The position numbers and the translations under genes are program-made. 64,000 nucleotides of DNA from Bog-473 sp963834405 (GTDB lineage: Bacteria; Actinomycetota; Acidimicrobiia; Acidimicrobiales; RAAP-2), in assembly GCA_963834405.1 (NCBI GenBank), contig CAWIBX010000007.1, positions 1,178,001-1,242,000 of the forward strand, read 5' to 3'. Position 1 is the first letter of the stretch; each line of letters begins with the position of its first letter. Positions 35,362 through 43,173 of this stretch are shown piece by piece. Under the pieces are notes generated by a model. That model did not search any database. It was not told the DNA's origin and was given only the letters and a program-made list of their open reading frames with translations.

Positions 35362-35652
35362 CTATTGGGCGGCTCGCAGCAGACGGGCGGCGAGCCCGGG
35401 GTCGGTGACCTTGGTGGAATTCGTACCGAAGAACATCTGGATCTCCCCCGTCGACGCGTTGGTGACGCGCGCCACCAGGGGCTCGCTCATGGTGGGAACG
35501 GCGCCCTCCACCGCCGCTGACGTGTCAGGGGCGAGCGCAGGCGTCGCGTCGTCCAGCGCGGCCACGGCGCCGGGAACGGCGGTCGCCACTCCCGCGGCGG
35601 CCACGGCGAGCGAACCCTTCTGTAGGAACTGCCGGCGATTCAGTCGTCCCAT
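35362..35652 (-). CDS. Small twin-arginine (Tat) signal protein
   Basis: The protein has 96 residues from ATG 35652, with AGGAGG about 5 bases upstream. 'NRRQFLQKG' followed by a hydrophobic stretch ending 'AVPGAVAAL' is a clear Tat signal. The mature part of about 65 residues ('ATPALAPDTSAAVEG', 'MSEPLVARVTNASTGEIQMFFGTNSTKVTDPGLAARLLRAAQ') is small and has no Cys. It is first in the operon with DUF4331 and the His-rich protein. It may be an exported partner of unknown role. Confidence 0.78.
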   Translation of the reverse strand: MGRLNRRQFLQKGSLAVAAAGVATAVPGAVAALDDATPALAPDTSAAVEGAVPTMSEPLVARVTNASTGEIQMFFGTNSTKVTDPGLAARLLRAAQ

Positions 35653-35851
35653 GCGACCTCCTCCTCCGTCTCCGGAGCTCGATGCGGCTCGACGATGCAA
35701 ATGCTCTTTGTGGTGTGCAGGACTGGTTCGGAGCCACCGTTCTGAGCGGATGAGGGAACATGCGAATTTTTCTGGGCGCTGGAACCGGGTCCTACACTCG
35801 GGATTCGTCCCTTTTGTCAGTGACGCCGACAATGACGCGGAGGTGGAGGGC

Positions 35852-36355
35852 ATGAGCGACTCGGCCGGTGTTGCCGCACAGGGCTGGATCGACAAGGCCG
35901 AACTCGCAGAGCTGCTGGCCGTGCTGTCGTCCGCCGTCGACCGAGCGGACCGCGAGCGCATCGCCGCGTGCTACGCCGACGACTCGTACGACGACCACGG
36001 GACCTTCAAGGGATCGGGCCGGGAGTTCGCCGACTTCATCGGGGAGTCAGGAACCATGAGCTCCATGCACCACCTGCTGGGCCAGTCGGTGTTCGACGTC
36101 CAGGGCGACGAGGCCTGGGGCGAGACCTTCTACGTCTTCCACGGTGCCGCCGGCACGGTGCCGGTCTCGGGCCACGGCCGCTACGTGGACTACTTCCGGC
36201 GGATCGGCGGGCGGTGGAAGCTCGTCTACCGCCGGGTCGTCCCCGACGCCGTGCCCGACGGCGACGACCCCGGGGCGTACTGGCAGCCGAGCCGGGGCGC
36301 GGACGACCCGGCTTATGACCGCAGGCGGGCGCCGGACCTCTCCGGCCAGGCCTGA
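35852..36355 (+). CDS. SnoaL-like (NTF2-fold) protein
   Basis: The protein has 167 residues from ATG 35852 with GGTGGAGGG upstream. 'ELLAVLSSAVDRADRERIAACYADDSYDDHGTFKGSGREFADFI' and 'MHHLLGQSVFDVQGDEAWGETFYVF', then 'GRYVDYFRRIGGRWKLVYRRVVPD', match nuclear-transport-factor-2-like SnoaL proteins with a His/Asp-lined pocket. Members include ketosteroid isomerases and ring-hydroxylating dioxygenase beta-like enzymes. The substrate is unknown. Confidence 0.82.
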   Translation: MSDSAGVAAQGWIDKAELAELLAVLSSAVDRADRERIAACYADDSYDDHGTFKGSGREFADFIGESGTMSSMHHLLGQSVFDVQGDEAWGETFYVFHGAAGTVPVSGHGRYVDYFRRIGGRWKLVYRRVVPDAVPDGDDPGAYWQPSRGADDPAYDRRRAPDLSGQA

Positions 36356-36369
36356 GCATTCCGGGTTCG

Positions 36370-37134
36370 GTGGAGACTGAGCGCGTGGATCCGGAGCGCG
36401 CCGCCGACGAGCTTTACGCGTTGCCCTTGAACGAGTTCACGGCCGCTCGGAACGCCCGGATGTCCGAGGCGCGCCGGGCCGGCGACCGCGCGTTGGCGTC
36501 CTCGCTCAAGGCGCTGCGCAAACCGACGGTGGGGGCATGGCTGGCCAACCTCCTGACCCGTCAGCGCACGAAGGACATCGATCGCCTCATCGCCCTGGGT
36601 GCTGAGTTGCGCGACGGCCGCCGCGGCCTCGACGGCGACCGTATCCGCCGCGTCTCGAAGGAGCGGGCCGACACCGTCTCGCGACTCGTCCGGGACGCGA
36701 GCTCCCTGGCGGCGCGCCAGGGCCAGGCCGTCTCCGGGGCCGCCCTGGCGGAAGTCGAGGCGACGCTCGATGCCGCCTTCGCCGACGCGGCGTCGGCCGA
36801 CGCCCTGCGCGCCGGGCGCCTCACCTCCGCGCTGCAGTACTCCGGGCTGGGGCTCGTGCCCGACGCCACGTCCGTCCGGCCGGCCGGGGGGACACCTCGC
36901 TCCGGTGCCTCCGTACGCGAGGCCGAACGGACCCTCGAACGCGCGCACCGCGATGCCGCCCGAGCCGACGCCGACCTCGAAGGCGCGCGGGTGGCCGTGG
37001 AAGCCGCCGAGAAGGATCTCACCCGTCGGAAGGCAGCGGTGGCGGACGCCCAGCAGCGGGCGAAGGAGGCACACAGGAACGTCGCCGCCGCGGAGAAGAC
37101 ACTGACCGGTCTGCGCAGGCGACGGCCCGGGTGA
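36370..37134 (+). CDS. Conserved actinobacterial hypothetical protein with C-terminal coiled coil
   Basis: The protein has 254 residues from GTG 36370. The N-half is Arg/Leu-rich and helical ('LYALPLNEFTAARNARMSEARRAGDRALASSLKALRKPTVGAWLANLL'). Residues about 175-250 form a long Ala/Arg/Glu heptad pattern ('AERTLERAHRDAARADADLEGARVAVEAAEKDLTRRKAAVADAQQRAKEA'). There are no membrane segments or enzyme motifs. The next gene starts 20 bp downstream. I do not recognise a function. Confidence 0.72.
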   Translation: METERVDPERAADELYALPLNEFTAARNARMSEARRAGDRALASSLKALRKPTVGAWLANLLTRQRTKDIDRLIALGAELRDGRRGLDGDRIRRVSKERADTVSRLVRDASSLAARQGQAVSGAALAEVEATLDAAFADAASADALRAGRLTSALQYSGLGLVPDATSVRPAGGTPRSGASVREAERTLERAHRDAARADADLEGARVAVEAAEKDLTRRKAAVADAQQRAKEAHRNVAAAEKTLTGLRRRRPG

Positions 37135-37153
37135 CGGATGCCAAGATCTGCCG

Positions 37154-37810
37154 GTGTTCGTGCAGATCTACGGCCTCACCACCATTGCGGATGCCGTTCA
37201 GGTAGACCAGCTCGGTCCGGACACCATCGGTGTCGTCCTCGACGAGGGCGTTGCGACGTGGGACTCCGTCGACGAGGACACCGCTCGCGGGATCGCTTCC
37301 GCGGTTGACGGGTCGCGCCTGGTGGCGCTGTCGTTGTCGACCGATCCCGATCGGATCCTCGCCACCGCCGGGGTGCTGCGACCCCACATCGTGCATCTGG
37401 CCCGGGCGGTCTCCATCCCGGAGGACACCCTGCGCGGGATCCGTGGCTCGCTCGCGCCGGCCCAGCTCATGCTCACGGTCCCTGTCGACGGGCCGGGAGC
37501 GGTCGCGCTCGCCGGACGGATGGCCGGCGACGCCGACTACGTCCTGCTGGACACGAAGCAGGCCGAGACCGGTGTCGTCGGAGCCACCGGGCAGACCCAC
37601 GACTGGTCCCTCAGTGCGGCCATCGTCCGCGAGATCGACGTGCCGGTGATCCTGGCGGGAGGGCTCGGTCCCGACAACGTGCGCGAGGCCATCGCCGCGG
37701 TCAGGCCCTTCGGCGTCGACTCGGAGACGCGGACCAGCCGCGACGGCGACCGCCGCCGGAAGGACCTGGCCAAGGTCGAGGCGTTCATCACGCGGGCGCG
37801 GGCCGGCTGA
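37154..37810 (+). CDS. Phosphoribosylanthranilate isomerase-like (TrpF-like) TIM barrel lacking the usual catalytic Cys
   Basis: The protein has 218 residues. 'GATGQTHDWSLSAAI' and 'VPVILAGGLGPDNVREAIAAVRPFGVDSETRT' are strong TrpF-family blocks, and the general-acid Asp is present in 'DYVLLDT'. The usual start 'KICGLT' reads 'VQIYGLTT' here, so Tyr replaces the general-base Cys. The C-terminal 'DVSSGVE' is replaced by 'DSETRT'. The gene is not near other trp genes. It may be a divergent isomerase on a different phosphosugar rather than a true TrpF. Confidence 0.75.
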   Translation: MFVQIYGLTTIADAVQVDQLGPDTIGVVLDEGVATWDSVDEDTARGIASAVDGSRLVALSLSTDPDRILATAGVLRPHIVHLARAVSIPEDTLRGIRGSLAPAQLMLTVPVDGPGAVALAGRMAGDADYVLLDTKQAETGVVGATGQTHDWSLSAAIVREIDVPVILAGGLGPDNVREAIAAVRPFGVDSETRTSRDGDRRRKDLAKVEAFITRARAG

Positions 37811-37852
37811 GCGAGGGAGGCGGCTCTTCGCCGGACGTGGCTCTGCTGCCGG

Positions 37853-38512
37853 TCAGGCTCCGTTCGCCAGGGTTCCGTTCGCCACGCCGGCCGACTGCGC
37901 TGGCTCCCAGCGGTCGGCAATGCGGCTGCCGATGACGGGGACCACCAGGAAGAGGAGCCAGACGTACCGGGCCAGGCCGGTGTCGGTCCAGGCCAGGATG
38001 AGCGCGAGCGAGACGACCGCGATGGTCAGCAGTGCCCGTACCCGGCCCACCGTCTCGTCGAAGCGCGTGCGCCGTTCCTCGTCGAGAAGGTTGTGGCCTT
38101 CCGCGTACAGGAAGATCCACTGGGTCGAGAGGCTGAGTGCCACCAGGTTGACCGCGAAGAAGGTGATGGCGACCGGATTGTCGCCGTACCGGCCCAGGAG
38201 GTCGGACGTGAAGGGCATCAGCGTCAGCGCGAGCAGAAAGGCGAAGTTGCGCCATGCCAGCCCCTCGCTGTGGCCGCGCATGCTCCGAAGGATGCGGTGG
38301 TGGACGAGCCAGAACTGGGCGATGACGACGAAGGAAACGAGGTAGCTGGTCAACTCGGCCCAGTCGACGTCGAGCGCGTGCCACAGATCGGATGCCGAAT
38401 GGGTATTGCCGACCACTTGCGTGGCCGGGACCTGGAGCTGCAGAACGAGGAGCGTGATTGCAATGGCGACGACCCCGTCGGTCAGGGCCAGGAGGCGAGC
38501 GACATCCGGCAT
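37853..38512 (-). CDS. TMEM175-family potassium channel-like membrane protein (DUF1211)
   Basis: The protein has 219 residues from ATG 38512 (GTG 38548 is an alternative). The first helix 'RLLALTDGVVAIAITLLVLQLQVP' carries the family RxxxFSD-like motif, here R-L-L-A-L-T-D. Five or so further helices follow ('LTSYLVSFVVIAQFWLVHHRIL', 'FAFLLALTLMPFTSDLLG', 'AITFFAVNLVALSLSTQWIFLYA'). Bacterial TMEM175 proteins are tetrameric K+ channels of about 200 residues, so length fits. Confidence 0.85.
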   Translation of the reverse strand: MPDVARLLALTDGVVAIAITLLVLQLQVPATQVVGNTHSASDLWHALDVDWAELTSYLVSFVVIAQFWLVHHRILRSMRGHSEGLAWRNFAFLLALTLMPFTSDLLGRYGDNPVAITFFAVNLVALSLSTQWIFLYAEGHNLLDEERRTRFDETVGRVRALLTIAVVSLALILAWTDTGLARYVWLLFLVVPVIGSRIADRWEPAQSAGVANGTLANGA

Positions 38513-38607
38513 GTTCTCGTCGTCGGCGACGCGCGGGAAGATCGGCACCGTACGAGAGCTTCGCAGAGGATGGCCCGTAAAACGCGGAATACAACGCCGA
38601 CGAGGGC

Positions 38608-39900
38608 TCAGCCGGGCACGGCTGCTGCACCAGCGGGTTCTTCGGAGAGTGCGCGTTCGAACCATCGTGCCGTCTTCGTGCGAGCGGTGGCGACACGTCC
38701 AGCCTGCGTCAGGGCACGGGCCATCGCGGCGTGGCCGTTGGGCGGCGCGCCGTTGAGCAGCTCGTTCCAGAACACGGACCATCCGCCGGCGAACGCGTCC
38801 AGTCGCCCGAGCCGGAGGAGGAGGCGTGCCGTCGCCGCGAGCGCGTGCGGGCGACCGACCGTCACGGACTGCAGCGCCGCGGCAATCCGGTGGTACGGGA
38901 GATGCTCGGCGGCCAGACGCGCGCGGTAGTGGCCCGCCGCCCGGCCGGCATCGCAGAGGATCGCCTCGGCCGCCATCCGGCCGCTCCCCAAGGCTTGTGC
39001 GATCCCCTCCCCCTGCAACGGGTTGACGAGGCCGGCGGCGTCGCCGACGAGCAACGCTCTTCCGGCGGCGGGGACCGTGCCTACCATCCCCATCTTGAGC
39101 CAGCCCCCGAGGTGACGGCCCGCCCTGGCCGCCGACGGCTCCGCAATCAGCCCGAGCCGGTGCAGATGCTCGAAGAACTTCGGCAACAGACGCGCCGCGG
39201 TCGCCGCGGCCGTGCGATCGGACAACGTCGCCAGGCCGAGGCCCACATTCGCTCCGCCGCCTGCACCCGGAAAGACCCACCCGTAGCCCGGGAAGGCACG
39301 CCAGGGTGCCGGCTCCCAGAAGAGAATGGCCGGAAGATCGACCGTGTCCGGAAGATACGTACGAAGGGCAAAGCCCCAGAGAACCTTTCGCTCGTCGACC
39401 AACCCGGTGGTCCGGGCCACGTGACTCGTTGCGCCGTCTGCACCAATGAAGAAATCCGCCCGCAGCTCCCCGCCGTCACTCAATCGGAAGCCCTCGAGAT
39501 GCCGACCGTTCCACACAGGCTGTGCTGCCCGGTCCCGAAGCGGTGTCGCCCCCTCCGCTATGGCGGTGTCGTGGAGCACCCGGTCCAAATCCATCCGGGT
39601 CACCGCCGTGCCGTGTCCCGGGTAGGTCAGGCCCTCGCCCGACGGAAGGCGTACTCGACGGCCGGTCGGGCCGACGACGAGGATGTCGTCGACATCGTGG
39701 CCGGCCGGCACCGGGACTTCGAGCTCACCGAGCACCTGCAGGCCACGGGGACCCACGAGGTCACCACACGCCTTGTCACGTGGGAAGGCTGCCTTGTCCA
39801 CCAGCGCCACCCGCGCGCCGCCCCGCGCCAGGACGAGCGCCGCCGCGCTTCCGGCAGGCCCACTGCCCACCACGACCACATCGAAGCGCGGTCCGCTCAC
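38608..39900 (-). CDS. Geranylgeranyl reductase-family FAD oxidoreductase
   Basis: The protein has 430 residues. 'FDVVVVGSGPAGSAAALVLARGGARVALVDK' is the FAD Rossmann motif, followed by 'FPRDKACGDLVGPRGL'. 'ADFFIGADGATSHVAR' and 'GRALLVGDAAGLVNPLQGEGIAQALGSGRMAAEAI' are the conserved GGR/MenJ blocks. Such enzymes saturate isoprenoid chains, for example on menaquinone. It is divergently transcribed, with a 57-bp gap, from a MenG/UbiE-like methyltransferase, supporting lipoquinone or isoprenoid-lipid modification. Confidence 0.88.
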   Translation of the reverse strand: MSGPRFDVVVVGSGPAGSAAALVLARGGARVALVDKAAFPRDKACGDLVGPRGLQVLGELEVPVPAGHDVDDILVVGPTGRRVRLPSGEGLTYPGHGTAVTRMDLDRVLHDTAIAEGATPLRDRAAQPVWNGRHLEGFRLSDGGELRADFFIGADGATSHVARTTGLVDERKVLWGFALRTYLPDTVDLPAILFWEPAPWRAFPGYGWVFPGAGGGANVGLGLATLSDRTAAATAARLLPKFFEHLHRLGLIAEPSAARAGRHLGGWLKMGMVGTVPAAGRALLVGDAAGLVNPLQGEGIAQALGSGRMAAEAILCDAGRAAGHYRARLAAEHLPYHRIAAALQSVTVGRPHALAATARLLLRLGRLDAFAGGWSVFWNELLNGAPPNGHAAMARALTQAGRVATARTKTARWFERALSEEPAGAAAVPG

Positions 39901-39957
39901 CCCGCTCCCCTGCCGCCGTGCGATCTACAGTGAGTTGCTCTCATTCGAGGAGGACCC

Positions 39958-40692
39958 ATGCTGCGGTATGTGGACGGCGAACGCAACCGCTTTGCACAGG
40001 CCTTGTTCACCCCTTTGCCGCAGCGTTACGACCGGTTGGCGGAGATCCTGTCGATGGGACAGAACGGCCGCTGGCGAAAGGACCTGGTCGATCGGATCGC
40101 ACCCAGCATCCCGGGCCGGGTGCTCGACGTTGCGTCGGGGACGGCCGGCGTCGCGATCGCGCTGGCGGGGCGGACGCCGGCCGCCATCGTCGGCGTCGAC
40201 CTGACCGAGGCCATGCTGGCGCAAGGCCGGATCAACGTCGCCCAACGGGGCTTAAGCGACCGTATTCAGCTCGTCGTCGGAAAGGCGGAGCAGCTGCCGT
40301 TCGCCGATGGCACCTTCGACGCACTGTCGTTCACCTATCTGTTGCGCTACGTCGACGACCCCGCCGCGACGCTGCGCGAGCTCGCCCGCGTGGTGAAGCC
40401 GGGTGGCGTCATGGCCAGCCTCGACTTCTACCTTCCTCCCAACGCGTTCTGGCGTCTTCTGTGGTGGCTCTTCACCCGGCTCGTCCTTCCGGCCGGCGGC
40501 CTGGTCACGGGCGGGCGCGAATGGTTCGAGGTGGGGCGCTTCCTCGGCCCCAACATCTCGGGCTTCTATCGGAGACATCCGCTCTCATCCATCGAGGACT
40601 CGTGGCGCCAGGCCGGATTCGAGAACGTCGGCGTGCGCATCATGAGCCTGGGTGGTGGCCTCGTCATGTGGGGTACCCGCAGCCGTGACTGA
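39958..40692 (+). CDS. UbiE/MenG-like class I SAM methyltransferase
   Basis: The protein has 244 residues. 'YDRLAEILSMGQNGRWRKDLVDRI' at the N-terminus and 'GRVLDVASGTAGVAIALAGR' (SAM motif I) fit the UbiE/COQ5 family, as do 'GKAEQLPFADGTFDALSFTYLLRYVDDPAATLRELARVVKPGGVMASLDF'. UbiE/MenG methylates demethylmenaquinone. With the divergent geranylgeranyl reductase, a quinone role is likely, though a different prenylated acceptor is possible. The downstream membrane gene overlaps the stop by 8 bp. Confidence 0.85.
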   Translation: MLRYVDGERNRFAQALFTPLPQRYDRLAEILSMGQNGRWRKDLVDRIAPSIPGRVLDVASGTAGVAIALAGRTPAAIVGVDLTEAMLAQGRINVAQRGLSDRIQLVVGKAEQLPFADGTFDALSFTYLLRYVDDPAATLRELARVVKPGGVMASLDFYLPPNAFWRLLWWLFTRLVLPAGGLVTGGREWFEVGRFLGPNISGFYRRHPLSSIEDSWRQAGFENVGVRIMSLGGGLVMWGTRSRD

Positions 40693-41437
40693 CGAACCGG
40701 TTCGGCCCGAGCTCCAACGCCGTCCGTCGTTCTATGCCGCCCGCTCCGGTGGCTGGCACGACTGGTGGACGCTGCTCCACCCCCCCTACACGGCATGGCA
40801 CCTCTCCTATGTCGTGCTCGGCGCCTGTCTGGCCACCCATGTCAGCACGTCGCGCCTCGTCGCCACCCTGTTGGCGTTCTTTCTGGCCGTCGGCATCGGT
40901 GCCCACGCGCTCGACGAACTGCACGGCCGGCCTCTCCGTACGCAGATCCCGACTTCGGTGCTGGTGAGCCTCACCATCGGCAGCCTGGCCGGCGCTGTTG
41001 CGCTGGGCGTCATCGGAGTGTGGCGCGTCGGTTGGGCCCTCGTGCCGTTCCTGGTCATCGGCCCACTGCTCGTCCTCGGCTACAACCTCGAGCTGTTCGG
41101 CGGCCGCATCCACACCGACGCGGGGTTCGCCCTCGCCTGGGGCTCCTTCCCGGTGCTGGTCGCCTACGTCGCGCAAACCAACGGGGTCGCCCCGGCGCCG
41201 TTCCTCGCCGCGGCTGCGGCCTTCTTCATTTCGCTGGCACAACGGCAGCTCAGCACGCCCGCCCGTCTCATCCGCCGGCGTTCGGCGACGGTCGAGGGCA
41301 GCATCACCTTGCGGGACGGCACGCGGCTCTCCGTGACCGATTCGACCCTTCTGATGCCGCTGGAACGAGCGCTGCGGGCGCTCTCCTGGGGCATGGTGCT
41401 GCTGGCGACGGCAGTGGCCATCGCGCGCCTCACCTAG
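40685..41437 (+). CDS. Polytopic membrane protein translationally coupled to the MenG-like gene
   Basis: The protein has 250 residues from GTG 40685, inside the end of the methyltransferase gene. About six hydrophobic helices are visible ('LVATLLAFFLAVGIGAHALDEL', 'VSLTIGSLAGAVALGVIGVW', 'VPFLVIGPLLVLGYNLELFGG', 'FALAWGSFPVLVAYVAQ', 'LSWGMVLLATAVAIARLT'). 'AHALDELHGRPLRT' and 'GSFPVLVAYVAQTNG' recall parts of UbiA-type prenyltransferases, but the Asp-rich DxxxD motifs are not convincing. It is probably a partner in isoprenoid or quinone lipid metabolism. Family not recognised with certainty. Confidence 0.65.
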   Translation: MTDEPVRPELQRRPSFYAARSGGWHDWWTLLHPPYTAWHLSYVVLGACLATHVSTSRLVATLLAFFLAVGIGAHALDELHGRPLRTQIPTSVLVSLTIGSLAGAVALGVIGVWRVGWALVPFLVIGPLLVLGYNLELFGGRIHTDAGFALAWGSFPVLVAYVAQTNGVAPAPFLAAAAAFFISLAQRQLSTPARLIRRRSATVEGSITLRDGTRLSVTDSTLLMPLERALRALSWGMVLLATAVAIARLT

Positions 41438-41489
41438 CCTCAATAATTCGTCCGACCACTGAACGAGTGGTGCGCGCGTCCGCGTAAAA

Positions 41490-41550
41490 AGCTCTCCTTC
41501 CTGGAAGAATGGTTGTTACCACAGCAACACAATCGACCAGGAGGAGAGCT
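41490..41550 (+). promoter_or_regulatory. Hairpin that would bury the RBS of the IS1380 transposase
   Basis: AGCTCTCCTTCCTGG (41490-41504) pairs with CCAGGAGGAGAGCT (41537-41550) with one bulged base, 32-base loop. The right arm contains the AGGAGGAG RBS of the transposase, whose TTG start is at 41553. Transcripts entering from outside would fold and block translation, a common transposase safeguard. Confidence 0.55.
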
Positions 41551-41552
41551 CC

Positions 41553-42924
41553 TTGAAAGTGCACCGTAGTCGCTCGGTCCGTCGCGCCAAAGTGATACCC
41601 GACGGGAAGAAGCTCGTGTCCCATGCCGGTGCCGCTCTCCTAGCGGAACTGGCCGATCGCAGCGGGGTTGACCGAGGCCATGTCGGCGGCCATGGAGGAC
41701 TGCGGGATCAACTGGCACACCCACGATCCCGGTGTCGTGCTCACCCATCTGGCCATCGCCATCGCGGACGGGGCGGACTGCCTGGCTGACATCGCTGCGC
41801 TCAAAGAACAAGAGGATCTCTTCGGTCCGGTGGCTTCTGTGGCCACAGCCTGGCGAGCGGTTCATGCCACCGCGGTCTTCGAGCTGCGGGCCATCCCCCT
41901 CGCGTTGGCAACGGCCCGGGCGCGTGTGTGGGCGGCGGAGCCGCCCGTCGGCCCGATGATCTGGGACTTCGACTCCACCTTGCTCAACGTGCACTCGGAG
42001 AAAGAGGACGCCGCCCCCACCTACAAGCACGGCTTCGGGTTCAACCCCTTGGCGGTGTGGTGCGACAACACCAACGAGCCCCTGGCCGCCATGCTGCGCC
42101 CGGGCAACGCCGCCCCGGGGAACACCGACGACCACCTCGAACTGCTCGAGCAGGTGGTCCGCTCCGTGCCGCCCGCGTACGCACTGGGCCACGAAGAAGG
42201 CGACGATCCCGCACTGGTCCTCCACCCCGTCTTGGTCCGGGCCGACTCGGCCGGAGCCTCGCATCGCTTCGTCGAATCCCTCAGCATCGCCAACTTCGAC
42301 TACTCGATTGGCTTCTCCATCAGGGGTTCTGTGCGTGACGCCCTCTTGCTCGCCCAAGAAGAGGACTGGGTTGGCGCCAAAGAACTCGGCGGACGAATCC
42401 GCCAGGGTGCTGAGGTCATCGAACTGAGCGAGGTCATCGAACTGGACGGTTGGCCCGCCGACATGCGGGTGATCTGTCGGAGGGAGCGCCCGCACCCGGG
42501 CGCCCAACTCTCGCTCTTCGACACCCAGGCCGGGTGGCGCCACACCTGCTTCATCACCAACACGCAAGGTGATGACATCGCCGCCCTCGAACTGCGCCAC
42601 CGGGGCCATGCCAGAGTCGAAGACCGGGTGCGGGGCTGGAAGGCGTGCGGACTAGCCAACCTGCCTTTCGACGGCTTTTGCGCCAACGAGGCCTGGATGG
42701 CGGTCTCGCTCATCGCCGGGTCACTGTTGGCCTGGAGCCAGATGACCTGTTTCGACGGCGCCTTGGCCAAGGCTGAGCCCAAGACCCTGCGCTACCGCGT
42801 CCTGCACGTCGCCGCCGTACTCGCCCACCGCGGGCGTGACCTCGTCATGCGCCTCGATGAGACCTGGCCCTGGGCCAGCGAGCTCGCCACCGCCTTTACG
42901 CGTCTACGCGCCGCCTTCCCATAG
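41553..42924 (+). pseudogene. IS1380-family transposase with a one-base frameshift
   Basis: Translation from TTG 41553 gives 'KVHRSRSVRRAKVIPDGKKLVSHAGAALLAELADRSG', then a GGGG run (41664-41667) breaks the frame. With one G removed, the sequence continues 'LTEAMSAAMEDCGINWHTHDPGVVLTHLAIAIADGADCLADIAAL' to the stop at 42924 (total about 456 residues). The DDE-type RNase-H core is present ('MIWDFDSTLL', 'GFGFNPLAVWCDN', 'FSIRGS', late Glu region). The frameshift could be real inactivation, a sequencing error in a homopolymer, or a programmed shift. The left end probably lies near 41438; I could not find the matching right inverted repeat before the IS110. Confidence 0.8.
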
Positions 42925-43173
42925 CGAGGCGGGTCCCGGCGCCCGACCCGAAGCGATTCTGCAGGGCGTGACAACACCACAAGATTCAAGCGACCAGGTT
43001 CCTTCACGCCCCGATGCGCTCACAACGCCATCATCGCTCGACGGACCGATCAACGAGGCAGGGGTCGTCACGCCAGAGGCCGGATGAATGATCGAATGCC
43101 ATGAAAGGGGGCCTCCCCCGGTGGGAACGTGGCTTCTCACCGGAAGCAACCACACGAAGGAGGCCCAGACACC
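42925..43173 (+). ncRNA. Non-coding leader of the IS110 element, candidate bridge-RNA region
   Basis: About 250 bases separate the IS1380 transposase stop from the IS110 transposase ATG, with no gene. IS110-group elements encode a structured bridge RNA in the end upstream of the transposase. Two hairpins are visible: GGGGG-CCT-CCCCC (about 43105-43117), then CCGGTG with CACCGG 14 bases later (about 43117-43142). The RNA boundaries and target/donor loops cannot be read without comparing copies. Confidence 0.4.

Noticed and set aside
36036..36359. Minus-strand Arg-rich frame opposite the SnoaL gene
   Set aside because: It is an antisense shadow with extreme Arg/Pro/Gly content and no start signal.
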